The notes under the pieces were generated by a model. That model searched no databases. It worked only from the letters and a program-made list of their open reading frames with translations, and was not told where the DNA came from. From Thalassovita sp. (GTDB lineage: Bacteria; Bacteroidota; Bacteroidia; Cytophagales; Flammeovirgaceae), in assembly GCA_002729595.1 (NCBI GenBank), contig PBYL01000380.1, positions 1 through 32,014 on the forward strand: a DNA stretch of 32,014 bases. The letters are read 5' to 3'. The position numbers were made by a program, and so were the translations under genes. Shown here in pieces: positions 17,553 to 24,812 of the stretch (position 1 is the first letter of the stretch; every line of letters starts with the position of its first letter).

Positions 17553-17781
17553 AAACTAATTAAATAAATGTTCAATGTATACTCTTACAATTATTTCGTT
17601 GTAATCTTTAAATATCTTGATTTGGTTAGTCTTTAGATTGGCCTAATTTAATGGGATTTAATTAATTTTTAGGAGGTTTTTAGTCTTATAATCAGTTAAT
17701 TGAAAATAAATTAATCAAATTAGTATAAAGCATTTTTTTAGCAGCTAAAATTAATTTTTTATGAGCTTTTCATTCTGGAAT

Positions 17782-17811
17782 TTGAATCCCTTTAGAAAGT
17801 ACCTAGTTTTG
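17782..17811 (+). promoter_or_regulatory. Bacteroidota-type promoter of the RHH-like/DUF1697 pair
   Basis: TTG at 17782-17784, a spacer of 19 nt, then TAGTTTTG at 17804-17811, an exact match to the Bacteroidota consensus (TTG, 19-20 nt, TAnnTTTG). The start codon at 17838 lies 26 nt downstream, which leaves room for a short leader. Confidence 0.7.
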
Positions 17812-17837
17812 CTTTATCGTTAATTCGAAAATCTAAT

Positions 17838-18107
17838 ATGAAGAAACTTCTGCCTAAAGGCACTGTAAATAAAAAAATTACCCTATCGCTTACCGATGCT
17901 GAAAGAAACCGTTACAAAGCTTTCTGCAAAGCTATTGGCATGAACTACTCTGAGGTTTTCAGATACTTTTGTAATGAAATGATTCAGAATGAATGTAAAA
18001 GACTAAAAGTGGAGATTACCAACTTCGAACCGGAAATTCAATTTGAAATCAACACTGAAGAAGAACTCAAGAAAAACAGACAGCTAGATCTTTTCGGACA
18101 AGAATAA
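17838..18107 (+). CDS. Small ribbon-helix-helix-like protein
   Basis: 89 residues. The segment about 13-52 (KITLSLTDAERNRYKAFCKA, then IGMNYSEVFRYFCNEMI) has a short beta strand followed by two helices, as in ribbon-helix-helix DNA-binding proteins. The rest is acidic and ends in DLFGQE. It follows a consensus promoter, and its stop is 2 nt before the ATG of the DUF1697 gene, so the two are co-transcribed. A role as autoregulator of the pair is possible but not shown. I do not recognise a named family. No toxin-like partner is apparent, since DUF1697 is not a known toxin. Confidence 0.7.
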   Translation: MKKLLPKGTVNKKITLSLTDAERNRYKAFCKAIGMNYSEVFRYFCNEMIQNECKRLKVEITNFEPEIQFEINTEEELKKNRQLDLFGQE

Positions 18108-18109
18108 TT

Positions 18110-18652
18110 ATGTTTTACATCGCATTGCTTCGTGGTATAAATGTAGGTGGCCAGAAAAAAATTAAAATGGCTGAGCTTAAAACTATGTTTATAGACCTTA
18201 AGCTTGATAAAGTACAGACTTACATTCAAAGTGGTAATGTCATTTTTGAAAGTGCTGAAAAAGATAGTCAACTACTTGCAGAAAAAATTAAAGCTAAAAT
18301 TCTAGAAACATTTAGTTTCGATGTTGATGTATTTGTTTACAATCAGGTAGATTTTGCAAAAAGAGTCAATGCTTGTCCATATCAGGATGAAGCTTTAGAA
18401 AATTTGTACTTCACTTTTCTCTCAGAAACACCAAAGGAAATCCCCACAGAAAAGATCGAGAAAATTAGAAAAGAAGGTGAGTCTATCCATTTTATTGGAG
18501 ATACAATTTATCTCTGCTACAGAGAAGGTTATGGAAAAAGTAAACTAGTCAATAACTTTTTTGAGCAGAAAATGAAGCTAAAAGCTACCACCAGAAACTG
18601 GAAAACATCTCAAAAACTCCTCGAAATGATGAAGCAAGCTGAAGAGGCTTGA
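18110..18652 (+). CDS. DUF1697 protein
   Basis: 180 residues, cytoplasmic. The N-terminus has the family signature ALLRGINVGGQKKIKMAELK followed by YIQSGNVIFES, and the C-terminal part ends in the usual SKLVNNFFEQK...TTRNWKT segment. DUF1697 proteins are widespread small alpha/beta proteins without an established biochemical function. It starts 2 nt after the ribbon-helix-helix-like gene and shares its promoter at 17782-17811. It converges on the uracil-DNA glycosylase gene with 4 nt between the two stops. Length and motifs are complete, so it is intact. Confidence 0.93.
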   Translation: MFYIALLRGINVGGQKKIKMAELKTMFIDLKLDKVQTYIQSGNVIFESAEKDSQLLAEKIKAKILETFSFDVDVFVYNQVDFAKRVNACPYQDEALENLYFTFLSETPKEIPTEKIEKIRKEGESIHFIGDTIYLCYREGYGKSKLVNNFFEQKMKLKATTRNWKTSQKLLEMMKQAEEA

Positions 18653-18656
18653 TGTT

Positions 18657-19238
18657 TTAATCAATAATCAGTTCTTTCACCTTGGTTTTTAATACTGGCA
18701 ACACATCTGCTTCAAACCAATCATTTTTTCGCATCCAGATGTTATTTCTCGGTGAGGGATGCGGTAAAGGAATATAAGAAGGCATGTATTCATAGAAAGT
18801 CTTTACGGTATCTGTTAAAGTTTTATTTGCCACTTTTTCTTTCAAATAGTATTTCTGTGCATATTGTCCGATTAATAAGGTAAGCTGCAAGTTTGGCAAT
18901 TGCGTTAAAAGTTGATGGTGCCACAATGGAGCACATTCTTTCCGTGGTGGCAAATCGCCAGACTTTCCCCTACCCGGATAACAAAAACCCATTGGAATAA
19001 TGGCAATCTTTTCAGTATCGTAAAAAATATCTGTATCGATCCCCATCCATTCACGTAACCTTTTACCACTTTGGTCGTCCCAAGGGATTCCAGATTGATG
19101 CACTTTAGTGCCGGGTGCCTGCCCTACTATCAATATCTTGCTTTTCTTATGTGCCGAAACAACAGGATTTGCACCTAGTGGTAAATGCGATTCGCAAACA
19201 GTACATTTTTTTATTTCGGTTAAAAGTTCTTTTAGCAT
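18657..19238 (-). CDS. Family-4-type uracil-DNA glycosylase with 4Fe-4S ligands
   Basis: 193 residues. It should cut uracil (or a related damaged base) from DNA in base-excision repair. The family fold shows G39-Q-A-P-G43 in motif 1 and HPSPRN in the late leucine-loop motif. Four cysteines have the iron-sulfur spacing of family 4: C12-x2-C15 and C86-x15-C102. Motif 1 continues G-T and the segment before the second cysteine pair has PMGFC. The protein is about the usual size for family 4. The exact substrate range (uracil only, or also other bases) is not readable. It is a single gene facing DUF1697. The SDR/TetR operators lie in the spacer upstream, but 142 bp from this start, so they probably serve the other direction. 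Confidence 0.88.
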   Translation of the reverse strand: MLKELLTEIKKCTVCESHLPLGANPVVSAHKKSKILIVGQAPGTKVHQSGIPWDDQSGKRLREWMGIDTDIFYDTEKIAIIPMGFCYPGRGKSGDLPPRKECAPLWHHQLLTQLPNLQLTLLIGQYAQKYYLKEKVANKTLTDTVKTFYEYMPSYIPLPHPSPRNNIWMRKNDWFEADVLPVLKTKVKELIID

Positions 19239-19379
19239 TTTCTAATCCCTTCTTTCTTTAAAAACACATCATCAATTATAAAAATAGTTTATGATGTAAA
19301 AAAAATCCATTATAAAAACAGCTCTCAGTGACTCTTAGAAGTATTTTTTCAAAAAAAGCAAATTTTTTTATCTCATAAC

Positions 19380-19427
19380 GGAACGATCGTTCCAATATTC
19401 CGTTAATCTACCTGGAACGATCGTTCT
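19380..19427. promoter_or_regulatory. Twin palindromic operators of the SDR/TetR unit
   Basis: GGAACGATCGTTCC at 19380-19393 is a perfect 14-bp palindrome; GGAACGATCGTTCT at 19414-19427 repeats it with one changed outer base. The two centres are 34 bp apart, about three helical turns, so two dimers would sit on one face of the helix. The second copy ends 34 nt before the SDR start codon. The form (GAACGATCGTTC core) is typical of TetR-family operators, and a tetR gene follows the SDR gene. Confidence 0.8.
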
Positions 19428-19461
19428 GAAATATAAACTTAAAAATTAAAATCAAAAAGCA

Positions 19462-20211
19462 ATGAGCAATCTATCAGGAAAAAAAGCAGTAATTACTGGC
19501 GGGAATAGTGGAATCGGTTACGAAACTGCTAAACTTTTTAAAGCTAAAGGTGCCGAGGTAATTATTACTGGCAGAAATTCTGAAAAAGTACAAATAGCCG
19601 CTGAAGAATTAGGAGTAAAAGGTTTGGTTACAGATCAGTCAGACCTTAAAGCAATAGATCTATTAGTTAATGAAGTAAAAGAAACTTTTGGTAAAATTGA
19701 TATCCTATTTATCAATGCTGGAGTAGCAGCTTTTGCCCCTTTCGAAATGGTAACTGAGGAGCATTTAGATAATATTATGAACATCAATTTTAAAGGAGCA
19801 TTTTTCACCCTACAAAAATTTACTCCAATATTAAAAGAAGGTGCTTCTGTAATTAACCTCTCTTCTTTAAATGCTTATTCTGGTATGGATAATACAGTTG
19901 CTTACGCTGCAAGTAAGGCTGCCATGAACTCATTTACCAGAACGGTCGCTCAAGAATTAGCACCTAGAAAAATTAGGGTAAATGCCGTATGCCCAGGACC
20001 AATTGAAACTCCAATTTTTAGCAAAATGGGAATTGCGGATGCTGATCGTGAAGCTTTTGCTACCAATGCAGCTTCTAAAATCCCTTTAAAAAGATTTGGT
20101 AAGTCAGAAGAAGTGGCAGGTCTTGTTGCTTTTCTTGCCTCTGATGAAGCAGCATTTATCACTGGAAGTGAATATTTGATTGATGGAGGTTTAGGCCTAA
20201 AAACCATTTGA
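19462..20211 (+). CDS. Classical SDR-family oxidoreductase
   Basis: 249 residues, cytoplasmic, probably NADPH-dependent. The cofactor motif is T12-G-G-N-S-G-I-G19; structural motif N85-A-G87; catalytic residues N107 (IMNIN), S135 (NLSS), Y148 and K152 (Y-A-A-S-K). A basic residue after the first beta strand region (ITGRNSEK) favours NADP(H). The C-terminal FITGSEYLIDGGLGL is usual for classical SDRs. The real substrate is unknown; similar genes next to TetR regulators are usually induced by small aromatic or carbonyl compounds. It lies immediately after the twin operators and before a TetR gene, so it is the likely target of that regulator. Confidence 0.93.
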   Translation: MSNLSGKKAVITGGNSGIGYETAKLFKAKGAEVIITGRNSEKVQIAAEELGVKGLVTDQSDLKAIDLLVNEVKETFGKIDILFINAGVAAFAPFEMVTEEHLDNIMNINFKGAFFTLQKFTPILKEGASVINLSSLNAYSGMDNTVAYAASKAAMNSFTRTVAQELAPRKIRVNAVCPGPIETPIFSKMGIADADREAFATNAASKIPLKRFGKSEEVAGLVAFLASDEAAFITGSEYLIDGGLGLKTI

Positions 20212-20236
20212 TTTTTAATTAAATAAAACAGAATTG

Positions 20237-20277
20237 ATAAATTGCAGTAAATATTGAGTGCATTTACTGCAATTTAT
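20237..20277 (+). terminator. Perfect 16-bp hairpin between the SDR gene and tetR
   Basis: Left arm ATAAATTGCAGTAAAT (20237-20252) and right arm ATTTACTGCAATTTAT (20262-20277) are exact complements with a 9-nt loop, followed by a run of T (20277-20281). It begins 26 nt after the SDR stop and ends 8 nt before the tetR ATG at 20285. It could act as a terminator, an attenuator, or a structure covering the tetR ribosome site. Confidence 0.65.
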
Positions 20278-20284
20278 TTTTAAT

Positions 20285-20875
20285 ATGCCAAGAGTTAAAC
20301 AGTTCGATAAAGATGAAATATTAGCTAAAGCCATGAATCTTTTCTGGCAAAAGGGTTACCATGCGACTTCGATTGGCGATTTGGTAGAATATACCGGCGT
20401 AAACCGACAAAGTTTGTATAGTACTTTTACCAATAAAGATGAATTGTTTAACCAAGCTTTTGAGAGATATAGAACAATCTATTTGAACAAAGCTTGTGAC
20501 TTTCTTTCTACTAAATCTTCGGCAAAACAGGGAATTAAAGATTTTTTCTTAAGAGCAATTGATAACTCTTTGAGTGACCCAGAACACAAAGGTTGCTTTG
20601 TACTCAACACCACTACAGAAATGGTTCCTGAGAACCCAAACTTGATGCGGGTAATTGCAGAACACCAGCAAACTTTCGAGAAAATTCTTATTGAGTTTAT
20701 GGAGAAAGGGATTGCTCTTGGTGAGTTTCCAGAGAATATCGATTTGAAATCTACTGCGGCATTTCTGATAACCTTATATAATGGTTTAACTGTGATGAGT
20801 AAGTTTAGAACAGATAAAGAATACCTCACCAATATTTTAGATACTGCTCTTAAAGTGCTCGATCACCCTGCTTAA
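20285..20875 (+). CDS. TetR-family regulator
   Basis: 196 residues from ATG 20285; an in-frame GTG at 20258 would add nine residues (MHLLQFIFN) that are not TetR-like and lie inside the hairpin loop and right arm, so the ATG is preferred. The N-terminal DNA-binding domain is DEILAKAMNLFWQKGYHATS, then IGDLVEYTGVNRQSLYSTFTNKDELF, a complete TetR helix-turn-helix. The C-terminal half is a ligand-binding/dimerisation domain of the AcrR-like type with a conserved GCFVLNT segment. It should repress the SDR gene (and perhaps itself) through the GAACGATCGTTC palindromes, releasing them on binding a small molecule. It abuts the convergent DUF1648 gene with no base between the stop codons. Confidence 0.92.
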   Translation: MPRVKQFDKDEILAKAMNLFWQKGYHATSIGDLVEYTGVNRQSLYSTFTNKDELFNQAFERYRTIYLNKACDFLSTKSSAKQGIKDFFLRAIDNSLSDPEHKGCFVLNTTTEMVPENPNLMRVIAEHQQTFEKILIEFMEKGIALGEFPENIDLKSTAAFLITLYNGLTVMSKFRTDKEYLTNILDTALKVLDHPA

Positions 20876-21376
20876 TTATTTTACTTTGTTACGCTTCGAA
20901 AAAATGTAGTAAAGTGTGATACCACTAAACAGACCTATTAATAAGAAGATAAGGAAACCACTGCCCAGACTTTCTTGATTCCCCAAAGCTATTTGCACAG
21001 TTTGATAACTGATATAGGCAAATAGAATCGCTATAATCGCATTGATATACCTAATTAATCTCGATGCTTTTTTATACTGCCCTTCTGCATTGCTCTCCGT
21101 AATTTTTGTGGGATAATTGAAATTATGCGGAAACTTGGTCATAAAGAACAAGCTGATAAACAATACCATCGAAACAATTGGCAAAAACCAGATAGAGATT
21201 TTATTACTGTAATTATCTACATTCCCACGAATGTTAAAATGGCTGGGAATGGTTTCAGGTAAACTACCATAATGCATTATGATATTGATAAACATCCAGA
21301 TAATGGCAAGTACGCCAATGGCTTCCATTAAATAATCGGCAGCAGTTCTTTTAATATAAATCTTAGGTCTGGTCAT
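20876..21376 (-). CDS. DUF1648 membrane protein
   Basis: 166 residues with four likely membrane helices (about 18-36, 62-80, 108-126, 138-158). The loop after the first helix contains LPETIPSHFNIRGNVDNYSNK, the DUF1648 signature (IPxHFNxxGxxD). The domain occurs alone and in SdpI-like immunity proteins, but no toxin partner is seen, so no immunity role is claimed. It starts 36 bp downstream of the sulfatase on the same strand and may be part of that transcript. Its stop touches the tetR stop head-on. Confidence 0.85.
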   Translation of the reverse strand: MTRPKIYIKRTAADYLMEAIGVLAIIWMFINIIMHYGSLPETIPSHFNIRGNVDNYSNKISIWFLPIVSMVLFISLFFMTKFPHNFNYPTKITESNAEGQYKKASRLIRYINAIIAILFAYISYQTVQIALGNQESLGSGFLIFLLIGLFSGITLYYIFSKRNKVK

Positions 21377-21412
21377 ATTTAAATTAATAAATATTTCGGG
21401 TTAATTGTTTGC

Positions 21413-22999
21413 TTAATCTATAGTTAAATTACTACCCCACCAATCTGCGTTTGGTTGCCAATCTGGTTTAAACATATCCATTCTTTGCTTTTCGAGATTA
21501 GGTAATAATTCATTTCTAATTTTTTGGTCTCTGGCGTTGTCTAAAACAACATCATATTCTTTATCTGGTATAGGAAATTGTGCATTTACTTCTTCTAACC
21601 ATTTAAAAAGCTTGGTCTCCATCGTATGTACTCTTTCTCCATTTTGAGTGGCAAGATCTTCTTGTTCAGAAACATCATTAGCCAAATTGTACAGCTCATT
21701 TCTATCATCTTCCCAATAATGAATCAGTTTCCAGTCTCCTTCTCTAATGATTGATGATGGTTCTCCACCTTGATTTCCATAATGCGGATAATGCCAATAC
21801 AATGTACGCTCAGCAATTTCTTTTCCATCCATTAATGGTAATAAGCTCACCCCATCCATATGCTGATCGGGTAAAAGCGGAATACCAGCCAGATCAAGTA
21901 TGGTTGGAAATAAGTCCATTCCAGTTACAGGAGTATTTATATCATAAATTTCAGCTTTTAGCCAAGGCACTTTAATAAAATAAGGTTCTCTAATACCTCC
22001 TTCCCATTGATAGCCCTTACCACCTCTTTGTGGCAAATTGGAAGTAGAGTAATTGTCACCAGATGCCACTCCTCCATTATCAGATGTAAAAATTACAATG
22101 GTATTTTCTGTTAATCCGAGTTCTTCAAGCTTACTTGTTACAATTCCGACTGCTTCATCCATCGTTTCTACCAAACCTCCATAAACCGGGTTATCTTGAA
22201 CTGTTCTAATCGGCAAGACCTTTTCCATCTCGTAACCATGATCTTTTATTCCCTGCGTTTCTGCCTTTTGCTTGTACTTATCCCATTTTTGTTGTGTGGT
22301 TTGAATTGGACCATGCACCGCATAAAAAGATAAAAAGGCGAAAAAGCTGGTATCTTTATGTTGTTCGAGAAATGATGCTGTCTCATTTGCCAATCTCAAA
22401 GAAAGATTTTCTCCATTTTCATGATTTTCTAATTTCGGATTGTTAAATGGTGAAAAATAACCTCCCATCGGACTTCCCTTATCAAAACCACCTTTGTTTA
22501 TATCAAACCCGTGATCTTCTGGCGATGAACCTTCGCTACCTAAATGCCACTTGCCAGCAAAAAAAGTAGTGTATCCTGCCTCTTTCATGGCTTCTGCTAT
22601 AGTAATATCTTGTGCCGGCAGAGCATGATTATAGTCTGCTGGCAATAATTTATCATGTCTATTATAAGTTCTCCATTCTTCACCTGAAGCTGCGCCAATC
22701 CAATCTGTAATACCATGTCTGGCAGTAGCTTTACCTAACATAATACTCGCTCTCGATGGACTACAAACCCTGCTACCAGCATAAGCCTGTGTAAAGCGAA
22801 AACCACTATTAGCAATCTTATCTACATTAGGTGTTTCGTAAAAATTACTACCAGTAACACTCAAATCGTGCAAACCTAGATCGTCTACCAGAATAAATAA
22901 TACATTAGGTTTTCTCAATTGCTCAACAGACTCATCTTTATCTTTACATGAATATGTTATAACAACTAAAATAATCAGCAGGAGTTTATAGTTTTTCAT
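21413..22999 (-). CDS. Type I sulfatase, lipoprotein
   Basis: 528 residues. The lipoprotein signal ends at Cys18 (ITYSC), so it is anchored outside the cytoplasm. The sulfatase core is plain: metal-binding D39-D40 (LFILVDDLG), the formylglycine motif C79-S-P-S-R83 in SRVCSPSRASIMLG, the GKWHLG segment, and FTSDNGG later. C79 must be oxidised to formylglycine by anSME or FGE, neither of which is in this window. It should remove sulfate from a glycan or small ester; the subfamily cannot be set by eye. It is the only sulfatase here. The intact length and motifs indicate an active gene. Confidence 0.93.
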   Translation of the reverse strand: MKNYKLLLIILVVITYSCKDKDESVEQLRKPNVLFILVDDLGLHDLSVTGSNFYETPNVDKIANSGFRFTQAYAGSRVCSPSRASIMLGKATARHGITDWIGAASGEEWRTYNRHDKLLPADYNHALPAQDITIAEAMKEAGYTTFFAGKWHLGSEGSSPEDHGFDINKGGFDKGSPMGGYFSPFNNPKLENHENGENLSLRLANETASFLEQHKDTSFFAFLSFYAVHGPIQTTQQKWDKYKQKAETQGIKDHGYEMEKVLPIRTVQDNPVYGGLVETMDEAVGIVTSKLEELGLTENTIVIFTSDNGGVASGDNYSTSNLPQRGGKGYQWEGGIREPYFIKVPWLKAEIYDINTPVTGMDLFPTILDLAGIPLLPDQHMDGVSLLPLMDGKEIAERTLYWHYPHYGNQGGEPSSIIREGDWKLIHYWEDDRNELYNLANDVSEQEDLATQNGERVHTMETKLFKWLEEVNAQFPIPDKEYDVVLDNARDQKIRNELLPNLEKQRMDMFKPDWQPNADWWGSNLTID

Positions 23000-23159
23000 T
23001 TTCTCAATATATTTGATCTATTACATATTTTTGATGTAATCGCACCATATCTCAATGTGGTACAAATTAGATAAATACACAAGAAAAAAAGTCTATTTTA
23101 TCCATCTCAGCTCACATTCCACAATTTTTACCATAATAAAGATGATTTTTACATTTTTA

Positions 23160-23184
23160 ATATATGTTGCAACATATATATTTG
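23160..23184 (+). promoter_or_regulatory. Palindromic operator overlapping the yceI promoter
   Basis: Positions 23160-23179 form a perfect 20-bp palindrome with the core ATGTTGCAACAT. It overlaps TATATTTG at 23177-23184, a match to the Bacteroidota -7 box. The -33 region has T-runs but no clear TTG. A repressor bound here would block the -7 box directly. The palindrome resembles MarR-family sites, an inference; no marR gene is in the window. Confidence 0.7.
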
Positions 23185-23230
23185 CATTATAATTTTAAAT
23201 CAGAATTCTAAAACATAAAAAAATAAAACC

Positions 23231-23767
23231 ATGACATCAGTTAAAGGAAAATGGGCAATTGACCCAATGCATAGCGAAATTCAATTTAAAGTAAAACACC
23301 TTGTGATTTCAACCGTAACTGGTAGTTTCACTGCATTTGATGGTATACTAGAAGCTGAAGGAGATGAGTTCGAAGGCGCAAAAGTTGCTTTTTCTGCAGA
23401 TACTGCCAGTGTTTCTACTAACAATGCTGACAGAGATGGTCACTTAAAATCTGGTGATTTCTTCGATGCAGAAACTTATCCAAAACTTAGCTTTGAATCT
23501 ACTTCATTCACTAAAACAGGTGATGATGAGTACGAACTAAAAGGTAACCTTACCATTAAAGATGTAACTAAAGCAGTTACGCTTAAAGTTGAACACGGTG
23601 GTATTATGGTTGACCCTTACGGTAACACTAAAGCTGGTTTTGAAATCAGTGGTAAAGTAAACAGAAAAGAATATGGTCTTAGCTGGAGTGCAGTTACAGA
23701 GGCTGGTGGAGTTGTTGTAGGTGACGACGTGAAGCTTTTACTGAACGTTCAGGTAGCAAAACAATAA
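23231..23767 (+). CDS. yceI: YceI-family lipid-binding-like protein
   Basis: 178 residues. The whole length fits the YceI lipocalin-like barrel: WAIDPMHSEIQFKVKHL, then VTGSFTAFDGILE, DRDGHLKSGDFFDAETYPKLSFES, the LTIKDVTKAVTLKVE strand pair and FEISGKVNRKEYGLSW. YceI proteins bind isoprenoid or other amphiphilic ligands inside the barrel. Most are periplasmic, but this one begins MTSVKGKW with no signal peptide, so a cytoplasmic place is more likely. It is a single gene with its own palindromic operator upstream and its own terminator downstream. Such genes are often induced by stress or by lipophilic compounds; the exact role here is open. Confidence 0.93.
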   Translation: MTSVKGKWAIDPMHSEIQFKVKHLVISTVTGSFTAFDGILEAEGDEFEGAKVAFSADTASVSTNNADRDGHLKSGDFFDAETYPKLSFESTSFTKTGDDEYELKGNLTIKDVTKAVTLKVEHGGIMVDPYGNTKAGFEISGKVNRKEYGLSWSAVTEAGGVVVGDDVKLLLNVQVAKQ

Positions 23768-23808
23768 GCAAAAAAGTTTCCTTTACTATATATATAGTAA
23801 TATGCCAT

Positions 23809-23842
23809 GGCCCGTGCGTTTACGTACGGGCCCATTTTTTTT
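23809..23842 (+). terminator. Rho-independent terminator after yceI
   Basis: Stem GGCCCGTGCG / CGTACGGGCC (one G-U pair, 4-nt loop TTTA) followed by eight T at 23835-23842. It lies 42 nt after the yceI stop and is the most GC-rich hairpin in the window. Confidence 0.92.
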
Positions 23843-23929
23843 GTACTAATCTTAGATTTTATTAAATCTTTCTAAGTCTGCAATGTTGAAAGCTTGTATT
23901 TGTGAGAAAATTTTAATTAGCTTTAAACA

Positions 23930-24490
23930 ATGCGTAAAATCTTTTCCATAGTATTTCTTTGTAGCTTCCTCTTCTACCAGATGGGTCACTTTGCTGTGTC
24001 TCTGTTAATGGAGGGCTATTCTGATGTAGTATGGACTTATAAGATTGAAAAAAACTTGATTGAAAAAAAGGAATTTATAGAATATGCAATTCCCTTCTCA
24101 ACTCCTTATCAATTAGACAGACCGGATTTTTATCAAACCAATGCCGAAATAGAAATTGATAATGAGTATTACAGAATAATAAAACAACGCTACGCCAGAG
24201 ATACACTTTTTGTAGTATTTGTAAAAGATACCATTAAAAACAAAGTAGACGAATCTGTAAAAGAGTGGCAAACCTTTGCTGCTGAGTCCAACTCATCTTC
24301 TCAAAAAGGAAAAGAATTTATTCGATTCCTAATATCACCAAAGCCGTTTTTACCTGTAGATTTTATCAAAATCGAACTAAATGCAGCCATGTTAGCTGCT
24401 GGTAATAACAAAGGCTTCTTAATGAATCACTTTTCAGATTTAACGCTGGAAATACCTGTTCCCCCACCGGAAAACACTTCTTTATCATAA
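23930..24490 (+). CDS. Hypothetical protein with N-terminal membrane segment
   Basis: 186 residues. Residues about 4-28 are hydrophobic (FSIVFLCSFLFYQMGHFAVSLL) and could be a signal anchor or uncleaved signal peptide; the rest is a mixed alpha/beta, probably periplasmic domain with no motif I recognise, ending in a proline-rich IPVPPPENTSLS tail. No catalytic pattern or repeat is seen. It lies between yceI (which has its own terminator) and a putative outer-membrane barrel gene 322 bp downstream. The frame is intact and codon use resembles the neighbours. No function is assigned. Confidence 0.72.
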   Translation: MRKIFSIVFLCSFLFYQMGHFAVSLLMEGYSDVVWTYKIEKNLIEKKEFIEYAIPFSTPYQLDRPDFYQTNAEIEIDNEYYRIIKQRYARDTLFVVFVKDTIKNKVDESVKEWQTFAAESNSSSQKGKEFIRFLISPKPFLPVDFIKIELNAAMLAAGNNKGFLMNHFSDLTLEIPVPPPENTSLS

Positions 24491-24812
24491 CACATAATTT
24501 TCTCTCAGAATAAGTATGTCTTTTCTGAAGATGCACCTATGTGTCTTGATATTTTCTAATGCCCTTTTGGCAAACATCTGTATTTCAACTTAAAGCAGCA
24601 GCATTCTTTTGTTTCATTATAAATTTAACTGAAACAAGCTTCATAAAGTCATTTTCTACAAAAGAGGCTGCTGCCCCTGAAGTTTTGGTATACAGGTATT
24701 TATCAATCTGTTATGGTTATCAGTATTTAATTGCGCCTGTTACTGATAGCCATAACAAGGGCTACACATAATTTTAATATTTAGCTATCTCATTACAAAC
24801 ATCTTTTATTAC
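24491..24812. other. Intergenic region, 322 bp, with large inverted repeat
   Basis: Between the hypothetical gene and the barrel gene. It contains a 17-bp inverted repeat (24709-24725 with 24741-24757, one G-U type mismatch, 15-nt loop) about 55 nt before the barrel start codon. A 70-codon open frame at 24559-24771 overlaps the inverted repeat; I do not count it as a gene. No consensus promoter or riboswitch was recognised. Confidence 0.55.
24709..24757 (+). repeat. 17-bp inverted repeat in the leader of the barrel gene
   Basis: Arms TGTTATGGTTATCAGTA and TACTGATAGCCATAACA pair at 16 of 17 positions by Watson-Crick rules plus one G-U, with loop TTTAATTGCGCCTGT. No T-run follows, so it is not a standard terminator. 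It could be an RNA leader structure or a spaced operator. Confidence 0.6.

Noticed and set aside
20258..20284. GTG start for tetR, nine codons upstream of the ATG
   Set aside because: The added residues are hydrophobic and unlike TetR N-termini, and the GTG lies in the loop of the 16-bp hairpin; ATG 20285 gives the standard TetR start.
20876..21376. DUF1648 protein as an SdpI-like immunity protein with a nearby toxin
   Set aside because: No toxin gene or sdp-like operon is next to it; the neighbours are a sulfatase and a TetR regulator.
24559..24771. 70-codon open frame between the hypothetical gene and the barrel gene
   Set aside because: No family resemblance or clear signal peptide, no evidence of a promoter, and its 3' part is formed by the long inverted repeat at 24709-24757, which explains the open frame better as a structural element.
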